Notes: generated by a model from the sequence alone, not told the origin. A stretch of DNA of 64,000 nucleotides from Phymatolithon calcareum (GCA_977006965.1 OZ345366.1:1054001-1118000), one strand, 5' to 3'. Shown: positions 40,008 to 50,703, numbered from the stretch's first letter. Program-made: numbers and translations.

Positions 40008-41264
40008 ATGGTGATATGTGCATGGGCACTCGGCGGCGGTCTGTCTGGCAGCGGGTTGAAATCCGGCCGGTCGCGGCCCCCCCGTCGACGCGCCCGTGTC
40101 TGCGCCCGTCCGCGTTCATCAGCCGATGCGCCGCCGGATGGCGACGCCGTTGCGACAGCCGGTGTATCTGATGCGCCATCGACATCCAGCGGTGCGACCG
40201 GTGCCGAGGTGGTCGCGCGCGCGGCGGCCGGGCTGCGCGCGCCGCTAGGGCTACTGACCGACTCTGTGCTGGAGACGAAATGGCGGGCACAGCGCGCACA
40301 AGCGGCCTCGCGTGCGGCAGCCGCACGACAGACGCCTCTTCGGGCGCCGATGCCGTCGGCGGGATCGGACTGGTCGCAGAGTGATCCTTACGCGGCTTTT
40401 GCGGCGTTCACGCGCATCGCCGCGCCTACGGCGGCGCTCGGGGAAGGGGAGGACGAGACGTCGAGCGATGTCGAAAGTGCGCTTCGCGGGCGGGAGACTT
40501 CTTCGCCTTATAGCGCTGGGACTCTTGCGCGACGGATGATGCGATACTTTCTGGCGAAGCGGAATCTTGACGAATTCTTGACTTTTTTCAGTGGTGAGTT
40601 TGACAATTTTGAACAAGTGCGGGACGAACGGGCGAGGGGGGTTTTGCCGGGGGAAGGGGGAGGACATGAGCATATTCATTGCTCTATTGTGCAGCCGAGG
40701 GAGGGGGTGCTGTTTGCGAGATATTATTTTAATGGAGATCCGAGTGTGGTGTTTCGATCGCGGTTGTATCGGGTGGATGCGAGGGATAATTCGGATCGGG
40801 GGATTATTGAAATGAGGATTTTTCGGTTTTATGAGGAGACGGAGCAAGTGCTTAAGCGGAATAAGTATAACTTTGATGTTTTGGATGAGGTGGAGGAGGA
40901 GGATATGTATAACTATTTGGAAGGATGTGAGGTGTTTTGGGAACGATATGAACCGGAGTCGGAGGAGATGGATGTGGGAAGTCGCGCGCTGGATATAGAA
41001 AGTGGAACTCGGTTTGTGGGATATATGAAGGGCGGTGGGTGTGAATTGTTCAGCAATGAGATTAATGCGAAGATTTGTGTCATGGACGATTTGTTACTCA
41101 CGAAACAACAACTGTGGGTGGCGGATCGCGCTTTTGATGAAGATGGAAACTTTGTGTATGGAAATCGCAAAGGTATTCCTTATAAAATGAAGCGCGTGCA
41201 TCCAGATGGCGCTTTGGCATGGACCTTGTCTGATGCACCGGCACCGGAGGGTTACATCCCATAG
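40008..41264 (+). CDS. CpcT/CpeT-type phycobiliprotein chromophore lyase, plastid-targeted
   Basis: Attaches a bilin to a cysteine of a phycobiliprotein beta subunit during phycobilisome assembly; CpcT acts on phycocyanin and CpeT on phycoerythrin, and I cannot tell which this is. 418 residues. The core starts near residue 175: LARRMMRYFLAKRNLDEFLT, FSGEFDNFEQV, HEHIHCSIVQPREGVLFARY, VFRSRLYRVD, YLEGCEVFWERYEP, GTRFVGYMKGGGCELFSNEI, VYGNRKGIPYKMKRV. These follow the CpcT order (GxFxNxxQ, the HxH-type strand, YRQRLY, GC.v.w, D..G...WG...GPY.F.R). The first 170 residues are Ala/Arg/Pro-rich and include a plausible plastid targeting region, longer than usual. Composition switches from C-rich to G-rich around 40550. 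Confidence 0.85.
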   Translation: MVICAWALGGGLSGSGLKSGRSRPPRRRARVCARPRSSADAPPDGDAVATAGVSDAPSTSSGATGAEVVARAAAGLRAPLGLLTDSVLETKWRAQRAQAASRAAAARQTPLRAPMPSAGSDWSQSDPYAAFAAFTRIAAPTAALGEGEDETSSDVESALRGRETSSPYSAGTLARRMMRYFLAKRNLDEFLTFFSGEFDNFEQVRDERARGVLPGEGGGHEHIHCSIVQPREGVLFARYYFNGDPSVVFRSRLYRVDARDNSDRGIIEMRIFRFYEETEQVLKRNKYNFDVLDEVEEEDMYNYLEGCEVFWERYEPESEEMDVGSRALDIESGTRFVGYMKGGGCELFSNEINAKICVMDDLLLTKQQLWVADRAFDEDGNFVYGNRKGIPYKMKRVHPDGALAWTLSDAPAPEGYIP

Positions 41265-41473
41265 CCAGCCACTACAGTATTGACTCAAACTTCATAAACC
41301 TTGCTCACTCAGCAATATTTAAACCTGCAGTAGAACACCGCACCACACTTTTTGTCCCATCGCTAACCAATTCGGCAGGTATTGCATAATCAGCGGAATG
41401 TCAGAACAGAACAGAGCAGAAAAATGTTCCTATTTGTCAAGCATTTCCGCGCCTTACATACATCGCTCACACC

Positions 41474-42009
41474 CTAAAAGTTCATGCCCGTGAGCATATC
41501 CGCAAGCTGGTACATGGACACGCAGCACTTTTCAAAAGACCTATTTCCCGCGTAAATAGGGTCATGCACTCCGAAAATGAGCGTACGTCCTGTGCGCGCG
41601 ACGACTACACCACGACTCGGTTGCCCAGTTTCCTTGCACCGACCGATGAGATATCGCACTTCATCATCTTCGTTTTCCAGTCTGCTCAGTGCGTAACTTG
41701 TTCGAGCCACGGTAAACCCGTGCTGTTTCAGCCCTTTCTCCACCTCCGCGTCGCCTTCAAGCGCCTGCAAAAGCTTTTTCGCCTCCTTCTGGGTCACCTG
41801 TGGTCGCAAAAAATGTGGGAAGAGAAACGGTTCCATTCCAGGGTTAGGAGGAACAATGTGATGTGAGGCGAAGATGCATGCAAGGATCGGGTGTGACGCA
41901 CCCCGAACTTTTCGGAGGTGGCCCAAGTCTGGCCCTCGTGGCTCAAAATCGAGCCGTGACGGAATCCCTCGCCGAGGAGCGAGTCGTCCACATAAGGCTG
42001 CCAACTCAT
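41474..42009 (-). CDS. Profilin, two exons
   Basis: Actin-monomer and polyproline-binding protein. Exon 1 (41902..42009) gives MSWQPYVDDSLLGEGFRHGS, ILSHEGQTWATSEKFG. Exon 2 (41474..41797) gives VTQKEAKKLLQALEGDAEVE up to the stop. The 104-nt intron has GTGCGT at its donor, CTAAC as a likely branch site and CGACCACAG at its end. The joined protein is about 143 residues, the normal profilin size, with the family start (MSWQxYVD), the central YLIGRCKETG...GVVVARTG block, and the C-terminal helix CVSMYQLADMLTGMNF. The unspliced frame running back to 42100 is not the real N-terminus. Confidence 0.9.
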
Positions 42010-42286
42010 GTTTGATTGATGACCACGACGTCGAGAAGAGCCGAAGAATGCGGCTTTGTCTATTGATTGCGATGTCTGTCTTCGTACAAGATGCATGCAC
42101 TTCGTACAGTACACTTGTGTGTCTGTAATTCGTACTCAGCTCGAATCATAACCATAGACCTGAGCACTGGTCGTCACGTGAGCTTGGTTGGTTGATCCAT
42201 CGTTGCATGGTTTAAAACTTCACTTCACTCCTCTCACCCCGCGTCCTCTATCGGAGCTGGAGCAGTTGGATATCTGAGCGTGCGAC

Positions 42287-42789
42287 ATGACGGCTCTCTC
42301 TCGTGCCGTCCATCGCACAATGCAAAGTCTCTATGCACGATGTAGCCATGCTGCCATGACAACCACGGCGACGTCGACAAACGAGCGACTGGACAAAATC
42401 AATGCCATGTTCGCAGAAGCGCGTCTCCTTCTCCAAGAGTAAGTCCAATATTACTGCTGCAACATGCACAAGCGATTTTTCTCTTGCCTGGAACCTTTGT
42501 GGATTCCTCAGCTGAATATTTTGCTAACTTTGTTGTCGGCATGCATTTAATGGGAAAATATATTGTACTGTACAGCGCCAACGAAGCATTCGGCACAACT
42601 TATTTTGAGGAAGAATATCAGGATGCCCAAAAAGCAACAAACGAAACCCTCAACGCCTTCAACCAACTGTGCAACTCCCTCACCGGCGAAGAGCGCTCAA
42701 AGGTGCTTGCGGCAAACAAGCCGAAAATGGCTCAATTGGCAGAAGAACTGAAAGTGCTTACAGACACTCTAATCCACGACGACCATTAA
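42287..42789 (+). CDS. Small conserved organellar-looking protein (embryogenesis-like family?), two exons
   Basis: Exon 1 (42287..42438) reads MTALSRAVHRTMQSLYARCS and ends EARLLLQ. A GTAAGT donor opens a 137-nt intron that ends tactgtacag. Exon 2 (42576..42789) restores the codon split GA|C and reads DANEAFGTTYFEEEYQDAQK to IHDDH. The total is 121 residues. The first 25 residues look like a mitochondrial presequence. The rest is helical (FGTTYFEEE, ETLNAFNQLCNSLTGEERSK, KMAQLAEELKVL). The pattern INxMFAEAR...TTYFEE...ERSK...KMAQLAEEL recalls a small plant protein family annotated embryogenesis-like; that link is from memory. The next gene starts 24 bp after the stop. Confidence 0.7.
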
Positions 42790-42813
42790 ACACCCTCCCT
42801 TCGTGCATGCACC

Positions 42814-43530
42814 ATGGACGCATTGGCAGATTACGACTCTGCTGCATCCGCATCCGGCGACGAATGTTCGAGTCATCCTTCCGTGCATGCTGAAGTCGCA
42901 GACAGGACACGAAGGCCGCCGCCCCCTTTCCTTCCGCACGTTGACGAAGATGCTCAATCGTCCAGGCTTTTGATGCATGTTTTCATTCCCGTTTCAGGCA
43001 AGACGGTGGAAAGTTTTGTGAAAAGACTTATGGGGCTAGCCCGTCTGCAGCTTGTTGGGAAAAGTTTAAAGGCCTCATTTTGTCAACATGATTCGTTGCA
43101 TATCAGCATCTCACGTCCGTGTTTAATCGATGTGTCTCGTATACCTCAAGCATTAGCTGCACTAACACAAGAATTTTCAAATCAGACTGGTGGCTCTGTG
43201 ACCATGGAAGAGATTGTAATTGCGTTATTAAGTCAAACTAATTCGAGGCTTTTCATTGCCGCCCCAGTGACGTCTGAAAGTGCTGCCAGCATCGTGCTGC
43301 CGCTAATCAGATGTGCTGATCGTGCATTCTCTCGTCTTGCGCTTCCGCTCTTTTATGAAAATCCTTTGCCGCATATGTCCTTTGCGTCCACTTCTACCAC
43401 TGCTATCAAAGAAAGCTTTCCTGATCCTTTATCAAGACCGGCAACTCCGGTGCATACTGTTGACGTACAAGCGGACAGCGTAATTTGTGAAATAGGACAT
43501 CGCCAATTTTCATTCCCGCTACGTTCATAA
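42814..43530 (+). CDS. USB1: U6 snRNA phosphodiesterase USB1
   Basis: 3' exonuclease that trims and seals the U6 snRNA tail. 238 residues. The two 2H-phosphoesterase motifs are present: LHISISRP near residue 93 and PHMSFAS near 188. Other USB1 traits: an N-terminal disordered region, FIPVSGKTVESFVKRLMGL before motif 1, and the C-terminal VICEIGHRQFSFPL strand. The start codon lies 24 bp after the previous stop on the same strand. The 3' end is convergent with the debranching enzyme gene, 160 bp between stops, and that gap is full of TACAGTA motifs. Confidence 0.85.
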   Translation: MDALADYDSAASASGDECSSHPSVHAEVADRTRRPPPPFLPHVDEDAQSSRLLMHVFIPVSGKTVESFVKRLMGLARLQLVGKSLKASFCQHDSLHISISRPCLIDVSRIPQALAALTQEFSNQTGGSVTMEEIVIALLSQTNSRLFIAAPVTSESAASIVLPLIRCADRAFSRLALPLFYENPLPHMSFASTSTTAIKESFPDPLSRPATPVHTVDVQADSVICEIGHRQFSFPLRS

Positions 43531-43690
43531 TGGCAATCAGCCAGCCTGTGCAACTGGACACTTTGGAATGTATACAATACAATAGTGAGACATAAAATGA
43601 GTTTACTGTACCATCCCACGATTATTGCTACAATACAGTACATAGTTTCAAAGTCTACGCTTTACCCTACAGTACAGTACTTACAAATGT

Positions 43691-46297
43691 TCACTCTGCT
43701 GAATCAGGCTCAGTCTCCACCCATGCACGCAACACCTCTGCAACAGACCACGCTTGCGCAATGCATCCGCGAGCGCGGAACGGAGGATCGCCATCAAATA
43801 TCTCAGAAATCTGTCCCAATCCAGCAACATTCAGATGCGAGCGTAACAGCGGGACCAAAAACTGTCTGGCACTATCCTTATCCCCAAACGCCCTCAAATG
43901 AGCGATAACAAAAGGTCCCAGCAGCCACACCCAACCGGTACCCTGATGATAAGCATTATCGCGCGTTTGCAAGTCACCTTTGTAAACGCCGCAATACTCC
44001 GTTACGTTTTCCGGAAGTGTTCGCACGGCATGTGAGGTGACAAGATGAACTGCACAAGTTTCCACGACGCGATGACGTTGTTCAGTAGTGAGTGGACTCC
44101 AATTGAGCGATGCTGCAATGATCTGATTCGGTCGTAATGTTGCATCCACTTCCGTTCCGTCATCACCGCCATCAACGACGTCGTAACAATAGTTCACACT
44201 TTTGTTCCAAAAACGAGTCCGAAATGAACGTTCTGTACGATCCGCCATGGATGTGTAATATTCCGCTCGTGCACCCCTGCCTAACTCGTTTGCAAATAAC
44301 GCCATGCTGTGCAAAGCATTGAACCATAGTGCTTGTAGCTCTACTGGCTTTCCGCGTCGTGGAGTTACGACTTTGTCACATTTAGCGTCCATCCATGTGA
44401 GCGCCAAACCTTCTTCGCCGGCCTGTAAAAGCCCATCATCATCTTGCTTTATGCCAAATCTTGTTCCCATAAGATGGTGACTCACTATCTCCTCGAGAAT
44501 AGGAAATAGTTCCGTCAAGACGGAAATATCGCTGGATGCCGCGTAATAAGCACGAATAGATTCGAAATACCAAAGCTGTACAAACAAACAGTCAGTCAGT
44601 CAGTGTGTTGGAGCGAAAAAAGTTGCTGATTCACTCCCTCCCGGACGGACTTACTTACCGTGCCATCGGCATTGTTATAGTCATAATTAGTAGGTGCGGA
44701 GCCGTCATCGGGAAACCGATTTGGCAACATTCCCTTGCTCACTGAAATAGAGACAGAAATGGACAAGACGGACGAAATATTGGAGTTAATGGTCCATCCA
44801 TGCGGTTCAAATAGGCACAGCGACGGAACACGTACATACGTACCGTAGTTTGAAAAAGTTAGTAGTATGGACCGCGCAGCATCAAACCGCCCGGTGACAA
44901 TGGTAAGGCCAGGTAGAGCAATCATCGTCTGAAAACGAGATAAATCGTATCGTATCGTATCGTGTCGAATAACAATCGCAAAGACACTCAGTCAGTCAGT
45001 CAGTGCCGCAACAAGCTCCAACACTGTGAAACCATATTCTATCTATCGTTCAACTTACGTCTCGTGCCCAGTCCGTAAACCAGTGAAACCCAGCAACAAC
45101 GCTCTTCCCCCCGGCGCGTGAAATGATAAACTGATCCGCCGCCAGCACAAGCTGCCGAATCGCCCGGGTCAAGTCCGGCACTCCCTGCCCCCCATTTCGC
45201 TTCGCCGCCGCACATCGCCCAATCCTCCAAGAATCCACAATAGGCACACTGCGACTAAGTCTCTGTGCAATACCTCTCCTCCGCTGCACATCCATCCGTC
45301 TCGCCTCCGCAAACCGCTCCAGCAACATCCGTTCATGCTCATGCTGCAATTGCAACTCCTCTACCCCATCTACGCAAATACCTCCATCAGTTTCCGCCGT
45401 AGCCACAAAAGTCACGCGACCACCGGGCAGCAGGTCCACCTTAAACGTTGCCGCATGCAGGTTGGTATCAACATCCGGTAACCCCCGCGCACGCTCCCGC
45501 ACAAGAACCATGTCGGAGATCCACTCGTTTGCAAGTGCCGCACAGCCATGGTCGACCTTCATGAATAGCGTGGTGGTCTCCTGCTCCCGTGTGTGAAACG
45601 TCACGCGTACAGTTGTGGCATCTTGCACGACGGCGGCGGAGTAGTTGAAATGAGGATGATCGGCCAGTGTGCGATGGTGATGATTGCGATGATTGATATA
45701 TGCACCTAGTTCAAGTTCTATGGCCTCCGTTGCGCGACGGAGGTAGTACGATACATACACAGTGTTCTGTCCCTGTTTCATCCACACGCGCTTCTCGAGC
45801 ACTGCATCCGATAACGAGTAGGTGAACACCGGTACAGTGCCCTCCAGTCGGAACGATTGCAGGTGGAGATAGCCCTGCGGAGAGACAATGTCGCCCGTCG
45901 AGGTCGTCAGCGAAGTTGGACGATTTCCAGAACGGATGGGAGAGGGAACGGAAGCCGTGGGACGCGACGCGGAGCGCGGGCGAAGGGGATTGTAGCCTTT
46001 GCGGCGCTCGGTGGAGAGGTGGAATACGCGGTTCAGATACGTCGCAGTCTCGTTCAGATTCGCAAGGAGGAGCGTGCGGTCAAGAGGGGGACGAAGGGCA
46101 GCGATGAGAAGACCGTGGTAGGAGCGCGTGAGGGATGAGGCGGCGGTTAGGGAGCCGTAGCCGCCGATGCCATTTGTCACGATGAATTCACGCTCTTCGA
46201 CTAGATCGAGTTCTCCGCACACTTCGCGCCCGAAGTAGACGACATCGCACGGCAGTTTTGTCGGCGTCTTTGGGCTGCGCGCCGCGGAGGTGCTCAT
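43691..46297 (-). CDS. Glycogen/starch debranching enzyme of bacterial type, four exons
   Basis: Amylo-alpha-1,6-glucosidase-like enzyme for storage glucan breakdown. Exons: 45059..46297, 44844..44928, 44659..44741, 43691..44575. Introns are 130, 102 and 83 nt with GTAAGT, GTACGT and GTAAGT donors and CAG acceptors. Joined length is about 763 residues. N-domain: [40 protein letters not shown]. Catalytic domain: [16 protein letters not shown] across intron 1, [22 protein letters not shown] across intron 3, then [32 protein letters not shown] and [14 protein letters not shown]. This is the prokaryotic GDE arrangement, half the size of the animal/fungal AGL. Introns 1 and 3 contain CAGT tetranucleotide repeats. 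The first ATG is at 46297; the frame further upstream lacks one. Confidence 0.85.
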
Positions 46298-46650
46298 GCG
46301 TGCAGGCCGATGTTGCACTTAGGGCGGCAATTCAGAGCGTGGGTTCTGTGCGGCGGTTTGGCAGTACGGAGATGATGGCGCCCATGTGGGTGACGGATTT
46401 ATATGACGCGGAAAAGTTTTATTGGAGCGATTACGCTGACCAGGTTGGACGCAGGGTGCAAATAACGGTGTTGTACAGTACGTTGGAGATCTATGAAACG
46501 ACATCAAACAACGGAAACGATCATACTGTACTATATCTCCTGCTCTTGATAAGCAGTGCACTTCAACAGATTTTCTGATCACAAAATATGGCCAAGTTAA
46601 TCGACCTGCTAGCAGTGGGTCACCATTCATGCAGATCGCTGTCGATTACC
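46298..46650. other. Promoter-side flank of the debranching enzyme gene
   Basis: No gene supported. TACAGTA/TACTGTA sites at about 46483 and 46529 are the only motifs noted. Confidence 0.3.
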
Positions 46651-47300
46651 TCACAGCAATGGGCATCCGTCGCCGGTTTTTGTGACCGCCGTCGCGTTCG
46701 GTGATATGTTTCTTTTGCCTACTTCGCACGTTGGAAGTCGAATATGTTCTTGAGATTGTGATGTTGGCGATGGTGTCATCGCGGTCCAAACGTGACGTGA
46801 CGCTTTTCTTGCGTTAGGACGGACAGTTTTTTTCAGCATGGGGCGGGGCTGTAGTTGGGGACGAATGAGCGATTGGGAGCGGGTCATACTCTCCTCTGCG
46901 TCTGCAACTTTACTATCCGCACTATGATCAGCCTGATGGTCATTCTCCCTGTCCGTCTCGGTACTGCCGCTCTCGCTAGCTACATTTTCTCGATAATGGT
47001 AATTGGTCCCCTGTCTAGGCTTGCCCTTCTTATCGTCCTTCCCCAACTGCGTCGCCGCACCTGCTCAGAATCCTTTCCGCTCCCAATACAAGTGCCGGCC
47101 CTCATATGTTTCACGCGGTCTTTCGTAATTTCGGGGAGCCTGGCGTTCTCCTTGTCAAGTCGAACAATCTGACCATTCCGTCTTCCAGCAGACAGATTCT
47201 CTCTTTCAGACTGCATCCGGTGATACATGTTCTTACAGAATCCAGCATGTTTGCAAGATTCCATGGCCTTGGCTGTCTCCCTCGCATTGGACTGGGAGAG
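46651..47300 (-). pseudogene. Possible decayed or intron-split coding region with coiled-coil character
   Basis: Two overlapping minus-strand frames (47264..46980 and 47046..46651) read as if one protein crosses a frameshift. The first gives MYHRMQSERENL and RNGQIVRLDKENARLPEIT, helical and charged. The second continues GKDDKKGKPRQGT and is rich in Asp, Glu, Ser and Arg. The second frame has no ATG near its start. I recognise no family. It may also be chance open sequence. Confidence 0.25.
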
Positions 47301-47967
47301 CTATTTGAAAAAGCAGTAATCATAGTCGGAAGCAGAGGAATGAATCAACCTTCCGTCATAAGGATTGCTTGATGCACGTTGGGTTGATGCTAAATTTTGC
47401 ACTTCCGCATTTCTACTGATGGTCGTGCGCAATTCGGCTTGAACCAGCATGGCAACAAAAGAGAAGCAATTCGGAACTCGTACATTGAGCCGCACCAGCT
47501 CATAGCCACATGAAAAGGAAACTGAACCATACGGTCACCGGCTGCTCTAGACTGCCATTACAACATCCTGAAAAACGAACGATAGGCAGCGACGTGCTGC
47601 ATTGTATGGAGCGCTGTCCTTTCGAGCGCGAGGTAGTCCCAATCGACCATATGGCTTGCGGATAGCTGTGCGCACCCGGGCTAAACGGTTTCGATGACCG
47701 CGCTATTTCAACAAGGCCGTCAATGAAATAAGTTAAGTGTGTTTTTATTCTATAGACTCCTGGCAATTCTTTGAGAGCAGCCCTCTTTGTCGGGTGCACG
47801 TATACTTAGGTCGTGTCGTACCAAGCACAGCACCTCCTTCATAACCTCGTATACAAAAGTAACCACGTCCGCCAACCCTCACACCCATTAGGAACGAGGT
47901 GCGAGAAACCCTTATGCCAGCAGTTGCGTATTTGCGCAAATTCCGAAAACGCAAAAATACAATCTCT
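47301..47967. other. Gene-free stretch
   Basis: Nothing supported. It includes the 3' side of the p24 gene. Confidence 0.3.
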
Positions 47968-48627
47968 TCATGCCAGTTTCTTTTGCTTGAAGAAGCTCTT
48001 CAATGACATGACGTTCAGAACACCGGTAAGAATGGTAAATAAACAAGCAATGATGCTAATCCTTACGATCGAAGTGGTAGTGTTCTGATTGATATCCGTC
48101 AGCTGCTGCTCCTTGATGCGCAATTCATCCATAGATTCGATAAGTCGGTCTACCTCGCCACTAACTTCATGGAAGCTCTGCTGCAATTTCGTGACGTCGT
48201 CTCGCGTAGCCAGAGCGCCGAAGGATTTTGCCTGCGCCTTGCTCATGATATCGACGTTCATAGTGACGCGTCGAAAGACACCGGGCGCAGGCGCCGCGCG
48301 CGCATGCACCTGGTTCACCACGCAGAATCGATACAGCTGCGTGGAATGCCGTTCATAAGCGCCGGTCTGAAAGGAATACTTGACAGAGTTGAGATCAGAC
48401 TTGTGGAACGCAAGCACGCCGTTTTGGTTCGTGACAAACAAATCCAGTTGCATTTCGCCCTTTCCGCTCGCGATGTGCACGTCGCCACGCACCATTATCA
48501 CCGGTGGCAGGTCCTCCGTGAAGCACTTCTGTTGTCCATAGCCCAGGTCAAACGTTATGCCGACCGCCAGGTGCAATGTAATCGCTATTGCACACAGTGC
48601 TACTAGCGATCGTACTCGTTGCAGCAT
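47968..48627 (-). CDS. p24/EMP24 family (TMED) cargo receptor, delta/TMED10-like
   Basis: Type I membrane protein that cycles between ER and Golgi in COPI/COPII vesicles. 219 residues. Signal peptide at 1-23 (LVALCAIAITLHLAVG); GOLD domain from ITFDLGYGQQKCFTEDLPP to LYRFCVVNQVH, with the two Cys of the disulphide; a coiled coil (LQQSFHEVSGEVDRLIESMD); the RIKEQQLTDINQNTTTSIVR lead-in typical of p24; one transmembrane helix (SIIACLFTILTGVLNVMSLK); and a short cytosolic tail ending SFFKQKKLA. The tail has the FF motif for COPII and a KKxx dilysine signal for COPI. Single exon. Confidence 0.92.
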   Translation of the reverse strand: MLQRVRSLVALCAIAITLHLAVGITFDLGYGQQKCFTEDLPPVIMVRGDVHIASGKGEMQLDLFVTNQNGVLAFHKSDLNSVKYSFQTGAYERHSTQLYRFCVVNQVHARAAPAPGVFRRVTMNVDIMSKAQAKSFGALATRDDVTKLQQSFHEVSGEVDRLIESMDELRIKEQQLTDINQNTTTSIVRISIIACLFTILTGVLNVMSLKSFFKQKKLA

Positions 48628-49136
48628 TGTACGTCAGGTGGCGTAGTGAAAGCGCAGCTTCGCATGCGTTATCGGCTTCCAACAGCAGAGATGTTTGGGA
48701 AGAATTCGGGACAGGTTGCTTTCGGAGTGATGGTCTGCATCACAGTTTTGATTGAAAAGCTGTCCAAAGTACCTTCGTTTAAAAATGAAACTTTCGAAAA
48801 AAACACCCAATGGCACTCGTTATTTCATAAGTATCCTAAAACTTATTAACTTTCATGAAAATATACAGTTCTTTGGCTTCGTGAGGACAGAAAGGGAGCG
48901 AGCAACGAAGGTGTGGCAAACAGACTGTCTATCCTTGGAGAAGGACGGTATCGCCGAGCAGTTGTGGCAAGTCGAAGTTTATGGAGTGGATAGGGAACAA
49001 AGACTTATCGACGACCAATTTTACTTACAATTTTGAACTCAACGCAGGATGGGCACAGTACTGTGCGCACATCCCATACAACTGCGCTAAAGGTCTTTTG
49101 CATTTTCGAGGCGATGACTAAGCGAGGACGCACTGT
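48628..49136. other. Intergenic stretch
   Basis: No gene supported. It contains gggcacagtactgtgcg (about 49050), a palindrome of the TACAGTA type, close to the eS28 stop. Confidence 0.3.
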
Positions 49137-49460
49137 TTACCTAAAGCGGCGGGCTTCTCTCTCGGACTCGAGGAGGGCAAGAAGATCTCCCTCGCGGACA
49201 GGTCCCTTCACATTACGGATGATAGAACGGTTTGCATCATCCAAGAACTCAACACGAACCTGCGTGATTCCTCCACGGGATCCAGTGCGTCCGATGATCT
49301 TTGAGACCTTTCCAAGCTTCACTGGCTGGTCCTAACATTCCGCGTGACGAACCAGATAAGTACACGGTGTCGCAATGTTAGCGCTCATTTACGTCACTTT
49401 CCCATTACGCACGCAGCGGATACCACAGACAGGCCGATGAAAAGAAGAGGGACCTACCAT
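49137..49460 (-). CDS. RPS28: 40S ribosomal protein eS28, two exons
   Basis: Small-subunit protein at the mRNA exit side. Exon 2 (49137..49331) reads [20 protein letters not shown], then [45 protein letters not shown], almost the whole conserved eS28 sequence. Upstream of it is a clear acceptor (gttag), and 126 nt further an ATG directly followed by GTAGGT (49452..49460). Joining them gives M-DQPVKLG..., 65 residues, the usual eS28 length. The first coding exon would be the start codon alone, as in the SmF gene of this window. Confidence 0.9.
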
Positions 49461-49757
49461 CTTGCGGGCGTGTTGGAGTACTTAGGACTTGAAAGCGTGA
49501 AGTTTTCGACAGTCTTTCTTCTGGGCTGCAGCGGCTGTCTCTTCCTAATCTGAGGATGGAGTGGTTATCAAAAAGAGCAAAAGGTATGATAGCTGTGGAT
49601 CCCGCCGGCGAGCACAATTTCTGAAATATTTCCAAAAGCTCCCCCAAAATACGCCAATTATTTCTCGGCAATTGTGCTTGTTAACAAGCATTACCACTAC
49701 AGTACGCTGTTCACATCCCTCCGCTGAGCCGTATTGGAGACGATAATCTCAATTGCG
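49461..49757. promoter_or_regulatory. Divergent promoter region between eS28 and UTP11
   Basis: About 300 bp separate the divergent eS28 and UTP11 starts, two ribosome-related genes, so co-regulation from a shared region is plausible. A tacagta site lies near 49697. No TATA box seen. Confidence 0.4.
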
Positions 49758-50501
49758 ATGGGATTCGGCAAGAATGTAATACCACGACGTGCGCATAAAG
49801 AACGTGCGCAGCCGCTTGGCCGCGTTGCGCGACATGGCCTGTTGGAGAAGAAGCAGGACTGGAAGCTTCGGGCCAAGAATCAGAACAAGAAGGCGGCCCG
49901 CATCAAGCTTTTGCGTGAGAAGGCAGCGTTTCGCAACCCCGACGAGTTCTACCATGGCATGATATCGTCGGCAGGCACGTCTTCCGGCCGCGTTCGAAAA
50001 AGGCGAGATGTCGCCGACGCCATCCCCATTGCTGAACGTGATGCAGAGCAGCGAATTCTAGCCAGCCAGCGGGACGGAGCCTATGTCGCGATGAAAGAGG
50101 GCCTCGAACGCGGCAAGCTAGACTCTTTGCAGAAAGGGCTACATTTTCTCGAAGCGGCAGGCGCAACTCCTAGAACTCACACTCTCTTTGTGGAGGACGA
50201 GGACGCTGTCAACGAGTTTTCGGAGGAACAGCATTTGGATCAAGTACTTCGTGATCGTGGCGAGGAGATGTTGCAAACCGCGAAGAAGCATCTGAATAAG
50301 CGCGCGATAAAAGGACAGAAGAGGGCTTATCGGGAGTACGAACAGCGGCTGCAGAGGAAGGATAAGCTTAAGATGGTGCTCCAGGATATCGACCTCGAGA
50401 AGAAGTTGCTGGGGAAGGGTGCTAGACACAAAGTTCGTGACGCGGACCCAGACGCAGGGAAGCCAGCTGTGTACAAGTGGCGGCAGCAACGCAAGCGGTG
50501 A
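49758..50501 (+). CDS. UTP11: U3 snoRNA-associated protein UTP11 (small-subunit processome)
   Basis: Needed for 18S rRNA processing in the nucleolus. 247 residues from the ATG at 49758 (MGFGKNVIPRRAHKERAQPL). Family blocks: RHGLLEKKQDWKLRAKNQNK, AARIKLLREKAAFRNPDEFY, GMISS, then HTLFVEDEDAVNEF in the middle and the basic C-terminal helices (RAYREYEQRLQRKDKLKMV). It ends AVYKWRQQRKR, as usual for UTP11. Size and order match the family. Single exon. Confidence 0.92.
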   Translation: MGFGKNVIPRRAHKERAQPLGRVARHGLLEKKQDWKLRAKNQNKKAARIKLLREKAAFRNPDEFYHGMISSAGTSSGRVRKRRDVADAIPIAERDAEQRILASQRDGAYVAMKEGLERGKLDSLQKGLHFLEAAGATPRTHTLFVEDEDAVNEFSEEQHLDQVLRDRGEEMLQTAKKHLNKRAIKGQKRAYREYEQRLQRKDKLKMVLQDIDLEKKLLGKGARHKVRDADPDAGKPAVYKWRQQRKR

Positions 50502-50703
50502 ATACTTTGTCAATCCTATTCGTTGGCCATAGGATAGCCTAACTTATTTCGTAATAAAAAAACTGTTTTGTCTTGAGTTGTTCGCTTGCGCTTTAGTTTT
50601 AATGAAGAGTTATTCTCCGCAAGTTGCCAGTCCAAGTTTGTCAAAGTACATATTCAGAACAACGCCAGACTTGCGAGGATGGATGGTCACGCTTATCTTG
50701 GCA

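Noticed and set aside
41474-42100. Unspliced 208-residue reading of profilin
   Set aside because: Its first part reads through the intron and upstream sequence. The profilin start is restored only by the splice 41797/41902.
44576-45058. Short tandem repeats (CAGT and CGTAT units) as separate mobile features
   Set aside because: They lie within debranching-enzyme introns and are ordinary microsatellites.
47500-47799. Small minus-strand protein
   Set aside because: No motif, no conserved neighbour, and the composition looks random.
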